From Aurantiacibacter atlanticus (GTDB taxonomy: Bacteria > Pseudomonadota > Alphaproteobacteria > Sphingomonadales > Sphingomonadaceae), in the NCBI RefSeq assembly GCF_001077815.2, contig NZ_CP011310.1, forward strand, positions 1,798,001-1,862,000: a stretch of 64,000 nt of DNA, given 5' to 3'. Both the position numbers and the translations under genes were made by a program. How positions within the stretch are numbered: the first letter of the stretch is position 1; each line of letters starts with the position of its first letter. Shown here in pieces: positions 25,246 to 33,497 of the stretch. A model generated the notes under the pieces. The model had not been told where the DNA came from, did not search any database, and worked only from the letters and a program-made list of their open reading frames with translations.

Positions 25246-26646
25246 ATGCCACGACTAGTCGTCATTTCAAATCGCGTCGCAGTGCCCAAGGCCCGCGGGG
25301 TTCCAGGTGCGCAGGGCGGCTTGGCAGGCGCGCTGAATGCCTCGCTCAAATCGAATGGCGGGATCTGGTTCGGCTGGTCCGGACAGGAAGCTGAACAGTT
25401 TACCGGCAGCATCAATTACGTCCGTTCTGATGAAGGTGTTACGACCGCCACGATCGATCTGGAACATCAGGATGTTGAGGAATATTACAACGGCTACGCC
25501 AATTCAACGCTGTGGCCATTGCTCCACTACAGAATCGATCTCACCAAATATGAGCGCGAGTTTGCCAAGGGATATGAGCGAGTTAACGAACGTTTTGCGC
25601 AGAGCGTTCTGCCGCTTGTAGAGCCGGACGACCAAGTCTGGGTCCATGATTACCACCTGTTGCCATTGGGAGAACGCCTTCGTTCGCACGGGCTGAACAA
25701 CAAGATCGGATTTTTTCTCCATACGCCTTGGCCGCCGACCAATCTATTCGTTTCCCTGCCCTATCACGAGCGGCTCGTGCGCTCGATGCTGCATTATGAT
25801 TTGCTGGGTTTCCAATGCGATGCATGGCTCGACAGTTTCCTGCATTATTGCTGGAAAGAGCTGGGGGCTACGGTGGATTATGACACTGGCGCCATCACGT
25901 TCGAGGGGCGGACAACAATCGCACGCGCCTATCCCATCGGCATCGATTTCGAATTTTTCACCGCCAAGGGTAATACTGGCGAGGCGAGACAGGCGCAGCA
26001 GCGGCTGCTATCTTCAACCCGCCACCGCGCTGCAATGATCGGCGTTGACAGGCTCGATTATTCGAAGGGCCTGCCAGAAAGGATGGAGGGCATTGCCCGA
26101 TTTTTTGACCGATATCCGGAAAAGGCGCGTGATCTAGTATTCATCCAGATTGCGCCGCCCAGCCGCGAAGATATCGGCAGCTATCAGGACATTCGTGCCA
26201 CGCTTGAGCAGAAGGCAGGGCAGATCAACGGGGCGCGTAGCGATGTGGACGTTGTGCCTATCCGCTATGTCAACCGGGGCTATAGCCAGGAAGAGCTTTA
26301 CGGCTTTTACCGCGGTTCGAGAATCGGGCTGGTAACGCCGCTGCGTGATGGGATGAACCTCGTCGCCAAGGAATATGTCGCTGCCCAGGATCCCGATGAC
26401 CCTGGGGTTCTCATCCTGTCTCGCTTTGCCGGCGCTGCACAACAGCTCGATTGTGATGGGGAGGGCGCGCTACTTATCAATCCGCACAGCGCCGATGATA
26501 TTTCGCACAACATCCACATAGCGCTCGAGATGCCGCTTGCTGAACGCAAGGCGCGCTTTGACAAGATGATTACTTCTGTGCGCGAAGAAAACGTGCAGCG
26601 ATGGGCCGAAAATTTCATTGGCGATCTTGCGTCGACAGGGTCCTAG
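25246..26646 (+). CDS. otsA: Alpha,alpha-trehalose-phosphate synthase (UDP-forming)
   Basis: A GT20 retaining glycosyltransferase of 466 residues that makes trehalose 6-phosphate from UDP-glucose and glucose 6-phosphate. RLVVISNRVAVP, the glycine-rich GAQGGLAGAL donor loop, VWVHDYHLLPLGERLR, HTPWPP, IGVDRLDYSKGLPERM and LRDGMNLVAKEYVAAQ are all classical OtsA motifs. The start lies 21 bases after the GH15 stop. Trehalose is a stress protectant, so this cassette fits with the neighbouring stress-type promoter on the KaiC operon, though the cassette itself shows no obvious EcfG site. Confidence 0.95.
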   Translation: MPRLVVISNRVAVPKARGVPGAQGGLAGALNASLKSNGGIWFGWSGQEAEQFTGSINYVRSDEGVTTATIDLEHQDVEEYYNGYANSTLWPLLHYRIDLTKYEREFAKGYERVNERFAQSVLPLVEPDDQVWVHDYHLLPLGERLRSHGLNNKIGFFLHTPWPPTNLFVSLPYHERLVRSMLHYDLLGFQCDAWLDSFLHYCWKELGATVDYDTGAITFEGRTTIARAYPIGIDFEFFTAKGNTGEARQAQQRLLSSTRHRAAMIGVDRLDYSKGLPERMEGIARFFDRYPEKARDLVFIQIAPPSREDIGSYQDIRATLEQKAGQINGARSDVDVVPIRYVNRGYSQEELYGFYRGSRIGLVTPLRDGMNLVAKEYVAAQDPDDPGVLILSRFAGAAQQLDCDGEGALLINPHSADDISHNIHIALEMPLAERKARFDKMITSVREENVQRWAENFIGDLASTGS

Positions 26647-26655
26647 GAGAACTAT

Positions 26656-27078
26656 CTAGAGCGTGGCGAACAGTGCGCGCACCGCCATGATCAACAGGAT
26701 CATGCTGCCGATGGCGAAAAGTGTCAGACGGATCGGAATTGTATTCACCATCGCCTGCCAAAATGAGTGAATGATACGCAGGCCGACATAGGCCCATGCA
26801 AGATAAAGATCATAGCTGCTGGTCCCGGAAATCGCCAAAATTACGCACACCACATAGAACACCGTAGGCTGTTCCATCAAATGATTGTAATTATGTGATT
26901 TCCACTGGATTTCAGCGGGGAGGACCCCGTCGAGATCACCACCTCTGCCGCCGCGCGATGTTTTTGGATCGAGGTTAAGCCTGGCAAGGGCAGGCAGCCG
27001 CGTCCCAGCCATCCAGAGAAGCATTATCATTGACCAGAGTGCGAGTGCTGCTGCCGGTGCCAGTATGGCCGTATTCAT
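26656..27078 (-). CDS. MAPEG-family membrane protein
   Basis: A 140-residue integral membrane protein with four hydrophobic segments. The NHLMEQPTVFYVVC stretch is the signature of bacterial MAPEG proteins (membrane-associated proteins in eicosanoid and glutathione metabolism), which are often trimeric glutathione-dependent enzymes. The bacterial group's real substrates are unclear. GGAGGAGGG lies 8 bases before the ATG. It is convergent with otsA (9-base gap) and is followed upstream by the dehydratase gene on the same strand. Confidence 0.85.
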   Translation of the reverse strand: MNTAILAPAAALALWSMIMLLWMAGTRLPALARLNLDPKTSRGGRGGDLDGVLPAEIQWKSHNYNHLMEQPTVFYVVCVILAISGTSSYDLYLAWAYVGLRIIHSFWQAMVNTIPIRLTLFAIGSMILLIMAVRALFATL

Positions 27079-27146
27079 ATCGTTAGCCCTCCTCCAAGGA
27101 TCTGCCGAGGGTGGAAGGGGGTGATTGGATTGTCAATCATGGCCTA

Positions 27147-28133
27147 TTACGCCCCTTCCAACACTTGCGCGAAGCTAGCAGGATCGACATTGCCGCCGGT
27201 CAGCATGATGACAGTTGCATCATCCAATTTGACCTTGCCCGCCAGCACTGCTGCAAGGGCCGCCGCGCCACCCGGCTCAACCACAAGTCGGAGCTGTGCG
27301 AAAGCGAACCGCTGGGCAGCGGCAATTTCTTCTTCCGAGACCCGCGCCCATTCCTCGCAACGTGCCTTCAGCACCGCAAAATTGATCGGGAAAGTCGCAA
27401 AGGTCTGGAGCGCATCGCAAGCCGTGGGCGGGGGGGTGCTGCCGATGTCCTGTATTTGCCCTGTTTCTAGGCTGCGGCAAATATCGTCCCAACCCTCCGG
27501 CTCCACCGGAATAATGTCGGCATCGGGGCAGGCGAGGGCGAGGCCGGATGATAATCCACCGCCGCCGCAACACGCGACAATGCGCGATGGTGGGCGCCCG
27601 GCCTGATCCAGCAATTGCGCGGTGATTTCCACCCCGGCACTGCCTTGCCCCTCGATTACCCACGGGTCGCCGAAAGCATGAACATATGTCGCGCGGTTTT
27701 CTTGCGCGATGGCCTTGGCGATAGCTTCTCGGTTTTCCGTCAGCCGATCGTATGTGATGATCTTCGCGCCATATTCAGCCGTGCGTTGCAATTTTATGGT
27801 GGGGGCATTTGCGGGCATGACTATGGTGGCGGAAATGCCCAGTTCGCGTGCTGCCCAGGCCACGCCCTGTGCATGATTGCCGCTGGATACGGCCACCACG
27901 CCCTTCGACTTTTCGGCATCGGACAGATCGGAAAGGCGGTGCCATGCGCCGCGTATCTTGAATGCGCCCACAGGCTGCAGGCATTCCGCCTTCGCCCACA
28001 AACGACAGCCTTCAAATTCGAAAGGGATCAAGGGGGTGCGTGGCAGCAGCTCGGCGATCTTCTGTGCGGCGCGAAGCACGCCGGAATGGGTGGGTGCGCG
28101 CATTTCCGCATGCTCAATTGGTGTTTGTGTCAT
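27147..28133 (-). CDS. Threonine/serine dehydratase-family PLP enzyme
   Basis: A fold-type II PLP enzyme of 328 residues. PVGAFKIRGA contains the PLP-binding Lys59, SSGNHAQG (residues 83-90) is the phosphate/substrate loop, GGGGLSSG binds the PLP phosphate, and LTGGNVD is the C-terminal family motif. It lacks the regulatory ACT domain of biosynthetic IlvA, so it belongs to the catabolic/serine-racemase-like group: catabolic threonine dehydratase, serine racemase or threo-3-hydroxyaspartate dehydratase. The substrate cannot be fixed from sequence. It is divergent from the deoxyhypusine-synthase-like gene with about 120 bases between. Confidence 0.88.
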   Translation of the reverse strand: MTQTPIEHAEMRAPTHSGVLRAAQKIAELLPRTPLIPFEFEGCRLWAKAECLQPVGAFKIRGAWHRLSDLSDAEKSKGVVAVSSGNHAQGVAWAARELGISATIVMPANAPTIKLQRTAEYGAKIITYDRLTENREAIAKAIAQENRATYVHAFGDPWVIEGQGSAGVEITAQLLDQAGRPPSRIVACCGGGGLSSGLALACPDADIIPVEPEGWDDICRSLETGQIQDIGSTPPPTACDALQTFATFPINFAVLKARCEEWARVSEEEIAAAQRFAFAQLRLVVEPGGAAALAAVLAGKVKLDDATVIMLTGGNVDPASFAQVLEGA

Positions 28134-28255
28134 GGTCGTTCTATTAGTGCTTTACCACGGCGAAGCCACAGCCTAATGGCGCGCGCCTCTCATCCGAAGG
28201 AACGGTGCCAGTCGCGCGCCGTTGGTCGGAGAAGACGGACAGGAGATTTTCCAAG

Positions 28256-29314
28256 ATGAGCGATTCCACGGTCAACGACACGCGCAAGAACGAGCTGCTT
28301 TCGAGCGAGGTCGAACATGTCGACATCACCAGTTTTGATGCCCGTCCCATCATAGATTCCATGGGCAAGATGAGCTTCACCAGCCGCGATCTGGCGCGTG
28401 CCACGGGCATTTACAACCAGATGCTGGCGGACAAGGATTGCACCATCTTTCTCGTCATCGCTGGTTCGACCAGCGCGGGCGGTTGCATGGATCTTTATGC
28501 CGAACTAATTCGTTCGAACATGGTCGATTGCGTGGTGGCCACAGGTGCAACCATCGTCGACATGGATTTCTTCGAAGGGCTTGGTCACAAGCATTATCAG
28601 GCACTGGAGGTGCCCGATGACGATACGTTGCGTTCGCTCTATATCGACAGGATTTATGACACCTACATTGATGAAGAGAAATTGCAGGATTGTGATTTCA
28701 CCATCAACAAGCTCGCCAACAGTCTGGAACATCGGGGCTATTCCAGCCGCGAGTTCATCAAGGAAATGGGCAAATATCTGGTTGAACATGGCAAGAAGGA
28801 CAACAGCCTCGTCAAGCTCGCCTATGAGCATGATGTCCCGATCTTCTGCCCTGCATTCGTAGATAGTTCGGCCGGTTTCGGCCTGGTCAAGCACCAGGTT
28901 GACCAGATGGAAAAGGGCGAATCTTACATGATGATCGACGCGGTAGCCGATTTTCGCGAACTTACCGATATCAAAATTAGGGGCGGCGAATCCGGCCTGT
29001 TGATGGTCGGCGGCGGTGTTCCCAAGAATTTCATTCAGGATACGGTAGTATGCGCTGAAATTCTGGGTCATGAAGATGTGAGCGTGCACAAATATGCTGT
29101 GCAGATCACCGTGGCCGACGTGCGCGACGGGGCATGCTCATCCTCCACGCTGCAAGAGGCGGCGAGCTGGGGCAAGGTCAATACTGGAATTGAGCAGATG
29201 GTCTTTGCCGAAGCAGGTAGCGTTATGCCATTGCTGGCAAGTGATGCCTATCATCGCGGTCACTGGAAAATGCGTGACAAACGCCGCTGGGCAAAGCTTT
29301 TCGACAAGAGCTAA
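28256..29314 (+). CDS. Deoxyhypusine synthase-like protein (probable polyamine aminobutyl transferase)
   Basis: A 352-residue member of the deoxyhypusine synthase family. LVIAGSTSAGG and ATGATIVDMD match the NAD-binding region, VGGGVPKNFIQD contains the presumed catalytic Lys257, and LQEAASWGKV matches the eukaryotic enzyme's C-terminal block. The eukaryotic protein modifies eIF5A, which bacteria lack. Bacterial homologues are thought to transfer the aminobutyl group to a free polyamine, for example forming homospermidine. ACAGGAG lies about 10 bases before the ATG at 28256; starts further upstream lack support. It heads a three-gene operon with an unknown membrane protein and an acetyltransferase, and an ornithine decarboxylase lies 3 kb downstream, which fits a polyamine role. 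Confidence 0.88.
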   Translation: MSDSTVNDTRKNELLSSEVEHVDITSFDARPIIDSMGKMSFTSRDLARATGIYNQMLADKDCTIFLVIAGSTSAGGCMDLYAELIRSNMVDCVVATGATIVDMDFFEGLGHKHYQALEVPDDDTLRSLYIDRIYDTYIDEEKLQDCDFTINKLANSLEHRGYSSREFIKEMGKYLVEHGKKDNSLVKLAYEHDVPIFCPAFVDSSAGFGLVKHQVDQMEKGESYMMIDAVADFRELTDIKIRGGESGLLMVGGGVPKNFIQDTVVCAEILGHEDVSVHKYAVQITVADVRDGACSSSTLQEAASWGKVNTGIEQMVFAEAGSVMPLLASDAYHRGHWKMRDKRRWAKLFDKS

Positions 29315-29344
29315 GGGCGGTCCAAGAGGTCTGGAGGAAAGCTG

Positions 29345-30034
29345 ATGGATATGGACAGCCAGCTTGCGGCTAATTCGATCGCGTTTCTTGCTCTCGGCCT
29401 TTCTGCGCTCGCAGCGATCTACAGTTGGTATTCCGCGCTGGAAACTCGCAGGCTTGAGCGTCACGTTGCATCGCGGGATGACCGGGTAGAAAAATCGACC
29501 GCCTATCTCGAACTTGAGGTGCATTCGAGCGAAGCCTTCCGCTTTGCCGCAGCAAACGCGATCGCGATGCGTCCCTATGAGTCAACCGATCGCCCAGCGC
29601 GCCTGCCAAAGAATGACCGGCAGAATGCCGCGACAACGCTGCAACATTACTACCAGTGTCTAAACCTCTTCGAAGTCTGCTCCAATTTCCGCCGTAACGG
29701 CGTGGTTGATGCGCACGTCTTCGCAAGCTGGGTAGCCTGGTTTCACGAAGTGCTCGACCAATGGTATTTCCGCGAGATGTGGGAGGCAGGAATGCGCGAA
29801 AATTACACGCCAGATGTCCGCCACATCTTCGACATTGGGATTCGTATCTATGAATCGCATCCCGACGCAGACATACGGCGCCGTGAATTCTATGTGGCGA
29901 CAAGCCATTTACTTGGCGGCTGCCCCATCATCGAGAATTGGCTAGATGACATTGCACAGACACCCCAATGGCCACCGGTGGATTACGGGTTTGTCACCAT
30001 GATTCCGCTCAATCCGGCAGACGGGCGGGAATGA
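29345..30034 (+). CDS. Conserved hypothetical protein with one N-terminal membrane segment
   Basis: Function not recognised. The 229-residue protein has one hydrophobic segment (about residues 11-29) followed by a short charged coiled region (LETRRLERHVASRDDR), then a soluble, helix-rich domain with many aromatic and charged residues. The topology suggests a cytoplasmic domain tethered to the inner membrane. GGAGG lies 8 bases before the ATG. It sits 30 bases after the deoxyhypusine-synthase-like gene and its stop overlaps the acetyltransferase start, so it belongs to the same operon. A link with polyamine handling is an inference from position only. Confidence 0.8.
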   Translation: MDMDSQLAANSIAFLALGLSALAAIYSWYSALETRRLERHVASRDDRVEKSTAYLELEVHSSEAFRFAAANAIAMRPYESTDRPARLPKNDRQNAATTLQHYYQCLNLFEVCSNFRRNGVVDAHVFASWVAWFHEVLDQWYFREMWEAGMRENYTPDVRHIFDIGIRIYESHPDADIRRREFYVATSHLLGGCPIIENWLDDIAQTPQWPPVDYGFVTMIPLNPADGRE

Positions 30035-30528
30035 CGCAAGCGCACGAACTTCACTTTCGTTGGAATCATGCCGAGGATGTAGCCCCTGCTGCTGCCTTTG
30101 CTGGCAGAGTAATCGGCGCGGCGTCCAGCTATATCAGCCATGGTGAAATACAAACGGGGTTGAGCGACGATGGCCGTAGCTGGGTTTCCAATCTGGAACG
30201 TTTGTATCTGGAAGATTTCAGCGATCGCGGGAATCGTGACCTGCTGGTAGCGCACGATGCTGCTGGTGAGGTTTGCGGCTTGCTAATGCTTGCATGGGAG
30301 GCTTCTTCGCGCAGACGATTTGCCGTCATCGAAGATATGGCCGTGGATCCATCCCAGCGTTCACAAGGGATCGGCAAACGGATGATTGATCTTGCAGAAA
30401 CCCGTATTCGCGAACGCGGCGTGGAATGGGTGTTCCTTGAAAGCGGGCGCGATAACGAGGGCGCGCATCATTTCTTCGAGCGTGCCGGGTTTAAAAGGCA
30501 GTCTGCCGTCTTCGCTCGCAAGCTATGA
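30031..30528 (+). CDS. GNAT-family N-acetyltransferase
   Basis: A 165-residue acetyltransferase of the GNAT fold. The acetyl-CoA pyrophosphate loop reads SQRSQGIGKRMI, preceded by the beta-4 strand FAVIEDMAVDP and followed by WVFLESGRDNEGAHHFFERAGF, the classic final motif. The ATG at 30031 overlaps the stop codon of the preceding gene (ATGA). Polyamine acetyltransferases belong to this superfamily, and the operon context makes homospermidine or spermidine a candidate acceptor, but the acceptor site gives no direct proof. Confidence 0.87.
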   Translation: MTQAHELHFRWNHAEDVAPAAAFAGRVIGAASSYISHGEIQTGLSDDGRSWVSNLERLYLEDFSDRGNRDLLVAHDAAGEVCGLLMLAWEASSRRRFAVIEDMAVDPSQRSQGIGKRMIDLAETRIRERGVEWVFLESGRDNEGAHHFFERAGFKRQSAVFARKL

Positions 30529-30540
30529 CGCGGCACCTTA

Positions 30541-31494
30541 TTACCGTCCGGTCAGCGGTTCGCGGCTGTTCAGTTCGCGCGCCAAATCGGCAATTGTGGC
30601 GAATTGCCTGATCGTTTTTGCGATCCGCCTGCGGTCGTCACGAGCTTCAATGCTTCCGCTTTCAAACATGTTTTTCGTCTTTAACGTGACCACAAGATTG
30701 CCCTCGTGGAAAATGGTGGCCACGTCATCGCCGCGATAGCTGTGTTCCAGCGCAATCAAACGCTCGACATATAATGGGTCGATCAAATGCCGTGCTTCGG
30801 TCTGGTCGCTGGTATATATGTCGAAGCGATCCTCGAAATCGGGATGAGTCATCTCCGCATAATCGAGCGTCAGGTCGATGACGTTCAGACTGTCCATCTT
30901 CTTGCCCCAAAACCGGCGATGGGCATTGTTACGAACCAGCAGCGTTGTGCCGTGGAAGCGCCGCGAATAGCCTACGCTCATCACCAATCCACGAAACACC
31001 GTCACCCAGCGACGGTTTTTTCCTGATCCTCGCCTTTCTTCCAGATGAGTTTCATGAACCCGGAAGGGTATGTCGCCGATATGGCCGGTCCACTGATCTT
31101 CAAAGCTGGCGCGGTCATGCTTGGGCAGTGTGTGGCATGCCTTGGCAAGTGCAAATGGCGCACCAGCATCGCAATCGTGCCGATACTCCAGCCCAAGCGC
31201 ACCAGCGATGGCATCGTTAATACCCACTTTCACAGTCTTAATTGCTTTTCTGACGGGGCTCTGCGCCCAGACAAAACCCATGGCGATCGCAGCGCCGCCA
31301 ACCCATAGAATTGGCGCAAATTCAAGCTGGAAGGCGATCCAGGCAAACAGGGCAAGCGGCAGCACGACTATGATGACGATAAACCGCCGGTTCCACATCA
31401 CTTTCTTGGCGTTTTCACGCACGCTGGCCTGTTCTTCTAGCCAATTGCCCAGCGGACCCGCCATCAGCGCATCGGCGTCCAGTTGCTCGATCAT
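30541..31494 (-). CDS. DUF3137 membrane protein
   Basis: A 317-residue protein with two adjacent membrane segments (about residues 40-80) and a long soluble C-terminal region containing GLVMSVGYSRRFHGTTLLVRNN and a FDIYTSDQTEARHLIDP stretch that I associate with DUF3137 proteins. Their function is unknown. It is divergent from a lemA gene with 71 bases between, an arrangement seen often for these two families and suggesting a shared membrane or envelope-stress role. It converges with the acetyltransferase gene. Confidence 0.75.
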   Translation of the reverse strand: MIEQLDADALMAGPLGNWLEEQASVRENAKKVMWNRRFIVIIVVLPLALFAWIAFQLEFAPILWVGGAAIAMGFVWAQSPVRKAIKTVKVGINDAIAGALGLEYRHDCDAGAPFALAKACHTLPKHDRASFEDQWTGHIGDIPFRVHETHLEERRGSGKNRRWVTVFRGLVMSVGYSRRFHGTTLLVRNNAHRRFWGKKMDSLNVIDLTLDYAEMTHPDFEDRFDIYTSDQTEARHLIDPLYVERLIALEHSYRGDDVATIFHEGNLVVTLKTKNMFESGSIEARDDRRRIAKTIRQFATIADLARELNSREPLTGR

Positions 31495-31565
31495 GTGCCC
31501 CCCTTTCCCTGTCCGGCTGTTGATGGCACATAAATCCTTAACAGAGGAAGTGTAGGGTAGCGCGT

Positions 31566-32114
31566 ATGGAATTTGTACTGATCGCCATCGTCGTCGTTCT
31601 CGCCATTATTGTGATCGGCATTTACAACCGGCTTGTCAGGCTGCGGCAGAAGGTGAATCAGGGTGTTGCCGATATCGACGCGCAATTGCGCCAGCGCCAT
31701 GATCTTATTCCCAACCTCGTCAACACGGTGAAGGGCTATGCCTCGCATGAACAGGATACGCTGGAGAAGGTGATTTCAGCGCGCAATCAAGCTGCCAGCG
31801 GCTCGATCAATTCGGGCGACGAGCAGGCGCTGCGTGTTGCACTGGACAGGGTGCTGGCGCTGGGAGAAGAATATCCTGATCTGAAGGCCAACACCAACTT
31901 TCAGGAATTGCAGCGCGAACTGGCCGATGTGGAAGACAAGCTGGCCGCCGCGCGCCGCGCGCTCAACGCAGCTGTGTCGCGTTACAACACCGGGCGCGAA
32001 GCCTTTCCGGCTGTCATGTTCGCGGGCACGCTGGGCTTTCTGAAGGCCGATTTTCACCGTTTGGACGATAGCGAAACCGGCGTGGTGGACCAGGTTCCCA
32101 ACGTGCAGTTCTGA
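31566..32114 (+). CDS. LemA family protein
   Basis: A 182-residue protein with one N-terminal membrane helix (IAIVVVLAIIVIGIYNRLV) and the LemA helical bundle. QKVNQGVADIDAQLRQRHDL, IPNLVNTVKGYASHE and the C-terminal NTGREAFPAVMFAGTLGF are strongly conserved in this family. The helix is followed at once by the soluble domain. The family is widespread but poorly understood and has been tied to envelope functions. It is divergent from the DUF3137 gene and may share a promoter region with it. Confidence 0.92.
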   Translation: MEFVLIAIVVVLAIIVIGIYNRLVRLRQKVNQGVADIDAQLRQRHDLIPNLVNTVKGYASHEQDTLEKVISARNQAASGSINSGDEQALRVALDRVLALGEEYPDLKANTNFQELQRELADVEDKLAAARRALNAAVSRYNTGREAFPAVMFAGTLGFLKADFHRLDDSETGVVDQVPNVQF

Positions 32115-32164
32115 CGGATATTTCCACTCGTCTGTTTTTACTTGCAGTTCAGCCAGAGCCGCTT

Positions 32165-32249
32165 ATATGCGCGCTTCCGCTGCCCCAAGGGACACCCACC
32201 GCAAGGCAGCTTCTTGTTGGTTTGATACCTTAGGGGGTCCCTTGAATTG
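32165..32249 (+). ncRNA. speF-type structured leader RNA upstream of ornithine decarboxylase
   Basis: The 85 bases before and including the decarboxylase start can form two interleaved stems. GCTGCC (32179-32184) pairs with GGCAGC (32205-32210). CAAGGGAC (32186-32193) pairs with GTCCCTTG (32237-32244). Because the second 5' arm lies inside the first stem's loop, they form a pseudoknot or exclude each other. The last arm touches the AGGGGG ribosome site (32232-32237) and ends two bases before the TTG start. This matches in position and in the CCGCAAGG loop what I recall of the alphaproteobacterial speF motif. The Rfam match itself was not tested. Confidence 0.7.
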
Positions 32250-33452
32250 CTCCAGTATCCTGATGCTAAGGCTGTAGTCCGCGCTCTTGCGCCGGATGAA
32301 CCTGTTATCCTCACCCGTCCGCATGCTGCCGCACGCGCAGCGCGTTTTTTTGTCGAGAAGTTTCACGGCAAGTCGATGTATGCGGTCAAGGCCAATCCTT
32401 CGCCCGATCTGATCAAGATTTTGTGGGACAATGGCGTCACGCATTACGATGTGGCCTCCATTGGTGAAGTGAGGCTTTTGCGCGGCTTGCTTCCCGATGC
32501 GACCCTGTGTTTCATGCACCCGGTCAAAACCGCACGCGCTATTCATGAATCCTATTTCGAACATGGCGTAAAGACCTACAGCCTCGATACGCTGGAAGAG
32601 CTGGCGAAGATCACAAAGGCGACGACCGACGAAGCGGGCAATCCTGCCAAGGACTTGAACCTGCTGGTGCGCATGCGTGTGTCATCAGAACACTCAGAAT
32701 TGTCGCTTGCCGCCAAATTCGGTGCCGATCTGACCGATGCTGCGCCGCTTTTGCAGGCCACCCGTCAGCATTGTGACGCGCTTGGCGTGTGCTTCCACGT
32801 GGGCAGCCAGGCGATGACGCCTTTTGCCTATGTGCAGGCGTTGGAGCGTGTGCGTGCCGCGATTGCCGAAGCTGCAGTTACCGTTGATATCGTAGATGTC
32901 GGCGGCGGTTTCCCCAGTGTTTATCCGGGGCTGGAGCCGCCTCCGCTGGAGGATTACTTCGCGCTGATCCATCGCCATTTCGAAGCCCTGCCGATTTCCT
33001 ATTCGGCAGAACTTTGGGCAGAGCCTGGCAGGGCGCTTTGTGCCGAATATTCCTCTATCGTGGTGCGCGTCGAAAAACGCCGCGATAATGAATTGTATAT
33101 CAATGATGGCGCTTATGGCGCGCTGTTTGATGCCGCCCATGTCGAGTGGCGGTTTCCGGTGTGTGCGCTGGAAGATGATTTGATCAAGCCGCTTGATGAT
33201 TTCGCTTTTTACGGCCCCACTTGTGACGATGCAGATTACATGCAGGGCCCATTCCAATTGCCCGAGGATATCCAGGCTGATGATTATATCGAGATCGGCA
33301 TGCTGGGCGCATATGGCGCGGCAATGAAAACCGGCTTCAACGGCTTTGGCGCCACTGAGGGTGCGATTGTCACCGATGAACCGATGGCCAGCCTCTATCG
33401 TGGTGACCGAATAGATCCGCGTGCAAGCGACAATGTGGTAAGCCTGCGATAA
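32247..33452 (+). CDS. speF: Ornithine decarboxylase-like fold-III PLP enzyme
   Basis: A 401-residue alanine-racemase-fold decarboxylase, eukaryotic ODC type, that would make putrescine from ornithine (some members also accept lysine). YAVKANP carries the PLP Lys48, HVGSQ and DVGGGFPSVYPG line the cofactor site, EPGRAL is the phosphate-binding region, and GPTCDDAD supplies the catalytic Cys326 from the partner subunit. The start is TTG: the frame has a stop at 32223, no ATG or GTG follows, and AGGGGG lies 9 bases before it. A structured leader RNA covers the ribosome site, so translation is probably regulated. Together with the deoxyhypusine-synthase-like enzyme it suggests putrescine-based polyamine synthesis. 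Confidence 0.9.
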   Translation: MLQYPDAKAVVRALAPDEPVILTRPHAAARAARFFVEKFHGKSMYAVKANPSPDLIKILWDNGVTHYDVASIGEVRLLRGLLPDATLCFMHPVKTARAIHESYFEHGVKTYSLDTLEELAKITKATTDEAGNPAKDLNLLVRMRVSSEHSELSLAAKFGADLTDAAPLLQATRQHCDALGVCFHVGSQAMTPFAYVQALERVRAAIAEAAVTVDIVDVGGGFPSVYPGLEPPPLEDYFALIHRHFEALPISYSAELWAEPGRALCAEYSSIVVRVEKRRDNELYINDGAYGALFDAAHVEWRFPVCALEDDLIKPLDDFAFYGPTCDDADYMQGPFQLPEDIQADDYIEIGMLGAYGAAMKTGFNGFGATEGAIVTDEPMASLYRGDRIDPRASDNVVSLR

Positions 33453-33497
33453 ATTAGCTTCTGAAAGATGGGGTCAGATTGGCGGGCAGCTTCGCTT

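Noticed and set aside
32570..33260. Minus-strand 187-codon frame opposite the ornithine decarboxylase gene
   Set aside because: Antisense shadow; the plus-strand protein has a complete catalytic set.
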